From Salsipaludibacter sp963735045 (GTDB lineage: Bacteria > Actinomycetota > Nitriliruptoria > Nitriliruptorales > Nitriliruptoraceae), in assembly GCA_963735045.1 (NCBI GenBank), contig CAVTIZ010000003.1:1240001-1304000 (forward strand): DNA of 64,000 nt. The letters are read 5' to 3'. Numbering within the stretch: the first letter of the stretch is position 1; each line of letters opens with the position of its first letter. The position numbers were made by a program, and so were the translations under genes. Below the pieces are notes generated by a model. The model was not told the DNA's origin and did not search any database. It saw only the letters and a list, made by a program, of their open reading frames with translations. This document shows positions 62,238 to 64,000 of this stretch, one piece after another.

Positions 62238-63776
62238 TCAGTCCTGGTCCAGGCAGGCACGCAGGAACGCCACGGCGTCGCTCGCGAAGGCGTCCCTGCT
62301 GGCGGCGACGGAGTAGAACATGTGTCCGCCGGCGTAGTCACGCACCTCGATCCGGCCGGCCGTCGACGGGTCCAGGCGCATGAGGTCGCGGATGCGGCGT
62401 GACGTCTGCACCGGGGTCACCAGGTCGTGGCGCCCGTGCACGACCAGGACCTGCAGGTGCGGGTTGAGGACCATGCCGTAGCGCAGGTCGTCGGTGGCCC
62501 CCGCCGGGGTCTCCAGGGCATGGGTGTCGTCGTCGGTGGACCAGTCGGTGTTGACCGCCATGCTGATGACCTCGTAGCGACGGTCGGTCGCCAGGCCGAT
62601 CTCGCCCCGCAGGACCTGGTTGACGCCCATGGTGAACACCGGTGTCATGCCCTGCAGCGTGTGGTCGGCCCCACCGAAGGGCTCGCGATCCGGGAACGGG
62701 TCGACCGTCACCTGCGAGGCGTCGTAGAGCCCGGCCACCAGGCGCTGGTCACGCAGCACCTCTCGTACCCACGTCTCGATCCGCAGCCGGCCGTGGAAGC
62801 GACGGACCACGTCGGGGTCGAGTCCGACCAGGTCGCCGAGGCGATCCAGCACGGCCTCCCGGTCGTCGTCGGGCATCGACTCGCCACGGGCCAGGAACGT
62901 GGCGTAGTCGCCGGTCGCGAAGTCCACGGCCGCCGCCATGACCTCCTCGGCGGACCCGTCGACGCGGCAGCGGCCGTGGTGCACGGCGCCGGCCGCCATC
63001 GTCGGGACGGTGTCGAGGTAGGTCTCCAGCGAGTAGTCGGTGGCGGTCAGCGGGGTCAGCTCCAGCGCCGGTGAGATCAGCACGACCCCGGCCAGGCCCA
63101 CCCCCTCGTCCTCGGGCAGGGACCGTGCCAGTCGACCCACCCGGTACCCGCCGTAGCTCTCGCCGGCCAGGAACACGGGTGCCGACCAGCGCCCGTTGGC
63201 CGACAGCCAGCGCCCGATGAACTCCCGCATCGCGGCGAGGTCGGTGTCGAAGGAGTAGTACCCCTGGTCGTCGTCGGAGTCGCCCGCGGCGCTGGTGGTG
63301 TCGGTCTTGTCCACCGGGATCCTGCGCGAGAACCCCGTGCCGACCGGGTCGACGAAGACCAGGTCCGTGACCGGCAACCACGACGCGTCGTTGTCGACCA
63401 GTCGAACCGGCATCGACGGCAGCGACCCGTCGTCGGGGATGACCACGCGACGTGGTCCGACGGCACCGACGTGCAGGTAGGCGGCGGACGCCCCGGGACC
63501 GCCGTTGAACACGAACGTGACCGGGCGGTCCGCGGGGGCGTCCACGGCGACCCACGACACCGCGAAGACCTCCGCTGCGGGCGACTCCTCGCGACGCAGC
63601 ACCGTCCAGCCCGCGCTGGCCGTCACGTCGATCGGGTCGTGGCCGTCGGGGTCCCACGTCATCGTCGTGGTGGCGCCGTCGGGCGGGTCCCACGACGGGG
63701 TGACGGGGCGCGACCGGGTGCGGTCGGAGGTGGCCCCCGACGAGGTCGTGGCGGGGTCGGACTGGTGGTCGGCCAT
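62238..63776 (-). CDS. Serine carboxypeptidase-like peptidase (S10 family)
   Basis: The 512-residue protein is an S10 peptidase with VFNGGPGASAAYLHVGAVGP, the nucleophile serine in LAGESYGGYRV, the acid in VVHGRHDLVTP and the histidine in AGGHMFYSV. No signal peptide is obvious: the N-terminus is a polar, Ser/Thr-rich stretch. S10 peptidases in bacteria are less common than in fungi, and their substrates are poorly known. It ends 4 bases after the ASST-like gene. TAGGCT on the minus strand (63853-63848) may be its -10. Confidence 0.88.
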   Translation of the reverse strand: MADHQSDPATTSSGATSDRTRSRPVTPSWDPPDGATTTMTWDPDGHDPIDVTASAGWTVLRREESPAAEVFAVSWVAVDAPADRPVTFVFNGGPGASAAYLHVGAVGPRRVVIPDDGSLPSMPVRLVDNDASWLPVTDLVFVDPVGTGFSRRIPVDKTDTTSAAGDSDDDQGYYSFDTDLAAMREFIGRWLSANGRWSAPVFLAGESYGGYRVGRLARSLPEDEGVGLAGVVLISPALELTPLTATDYSLETYLDTVPTMAAGAVHHGRCRVDGSAEEVMAAAVDFATGDYATFLARGESMPDDDREAVLDRLGDLVGLDPDVVRRFHGRLRIETWVREVLRDQRLVAGLYDASQVTVDPFPDREPFGGADHTLQGMTPVFTMGVNQVLRGEIGLATDRRYEVISMAVNTDWSTDDDTHALETPAGATDDLRYGMVLNPHLQVLVVHGRHDLVTPVQTSRRIRDLMRLDPSTAGRIEVRDYAGGHMFYSVAASRDAFASDAVAFLRACLDQD

Positions 63777-64000
63777 GGTGTCCCGGCTCCTTCGTCGCGG
63801 GGCGGGCCACGACGGCGGGGGAGTGGTGCCACCGGCGGCCGCTCGGCGAGCCTAGGAGCCGTCCGACCCCCCGCGCCCGTCCTCGACGCGGTCGGTGGCC
63901 CGTCGTCGGCCGGGGGCCAGGTGTCGCTAGCGTGCGGGAACGCGGGCCACCGACCAGCGGGGTCCCGTCGCCGTCCCACCCCAGCCGATCGGGCCCGCCA
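63777..64000. other. Terminal intergenic stretch, no gene seen
   Basis: The last 224 bases hold the probable promoter region of the peptidase gene and nothing else that I can support. No start codon with a binding site or stable hairpin was recognised before the window ends. Confidence 0.5.

Overview
The window is one stretch of very GC-rich actinobacterial chromosome: codons end almost always in G or C, GTG starts are common, and stop/start overlaps (ATGA, GTGA) are frequent. The core is a complete Pup-proteasome locus in the same order as in Mycobacterium. Cell wall binding repeats (CWB2), a poly-gamma-glutamate operon, NhaA and an adenosine kinase of mycobacterial type suggest a deep-branching actinobacterium, perhaps of the class Nitriliruptoria. 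That placement is inference. No rRNA, prophage, intact insertion sequence or CRISPR array was seen; there is one tRNA gene.

Layout. 1-3108: 5' part of aconitase (leaves the window on the left), a SatD-like regulator, MsrA and an unknown gene. 3382-17300: trmI, arc(mpa), dop, pup, prcB, prcA, pafA, pafB, pafC, tatA, tatC, helY. 17489-22593: a diacylglycerol/lipid kinase, an M24 peptidase, a small membrane protein, a YtcJ-like amidohydrolase and a hyperacidic DUF4193 protein. 22645-25043: lnt and a polyprenol-phosphate mannosyltransferase as two overlapping genes (fused as Ppm1 in M. tuberculosis). 25068-25143: tRNA-Glu. 25187-30708: small genes, a RecB-like Fe-S nuclease, a cold shock protein, clpS with DUF2017, and a quinone reductase. 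30834-34537: murJ, a 5'-3' exonuclease and aat. 34711-37699: sahH and nhaA. 37967-43504: a BMP-type nucleoside ABC transporter. 43625-48980: serC, adenosine kinase, and the lysine catabolic pair lysine 6-transaminase plus semialdehyde dehydrogenase. 49334-51213: a PAC2-family gene, a zinc-ribbon protein and a zinc-finger RNase H. 51417-56167: pgsB-pgsC-pgsA-ggt. 56172-63776: a SRPBCC protein, a patatin, a CWB2-sugar dehydrogenase fusion, a GNAT acetyltransferase, an arylsulfotransferase-like protein and an S10 carboxypeptidase.

How the genes work together. Protein turnover dominates: Pup tagging (PafA), Pup deamidation and removal (Dop), the ATPase ring (ARC) and the 20S core (PrcAB) sit with the DNA-damage regulators PafBC, while ClpS and Aat supply an N-degron route into Clp. 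The nucleoside importer, SahH and adenosine kinase form a plausible adenosine salvage loop. Envelope functions (MurJ, Lnt, Tat, poly-gamma-glutamate) are also well represented.

Most unusual features. tatC has no ATG, GTG or TTG start but a perfectly spaced ribosome binding site in front of an ATC codon. Two distant intergenic regions (21.7-22.0 kb and 49.0-49.3 kb) share one composite repeat design: a C-rich tandem tract, then one or several copies of a related hairpin element, then a G-rich tract. Several genes have a -10 element placed 6-8 bases before the start codon, as in leaderless transcription.
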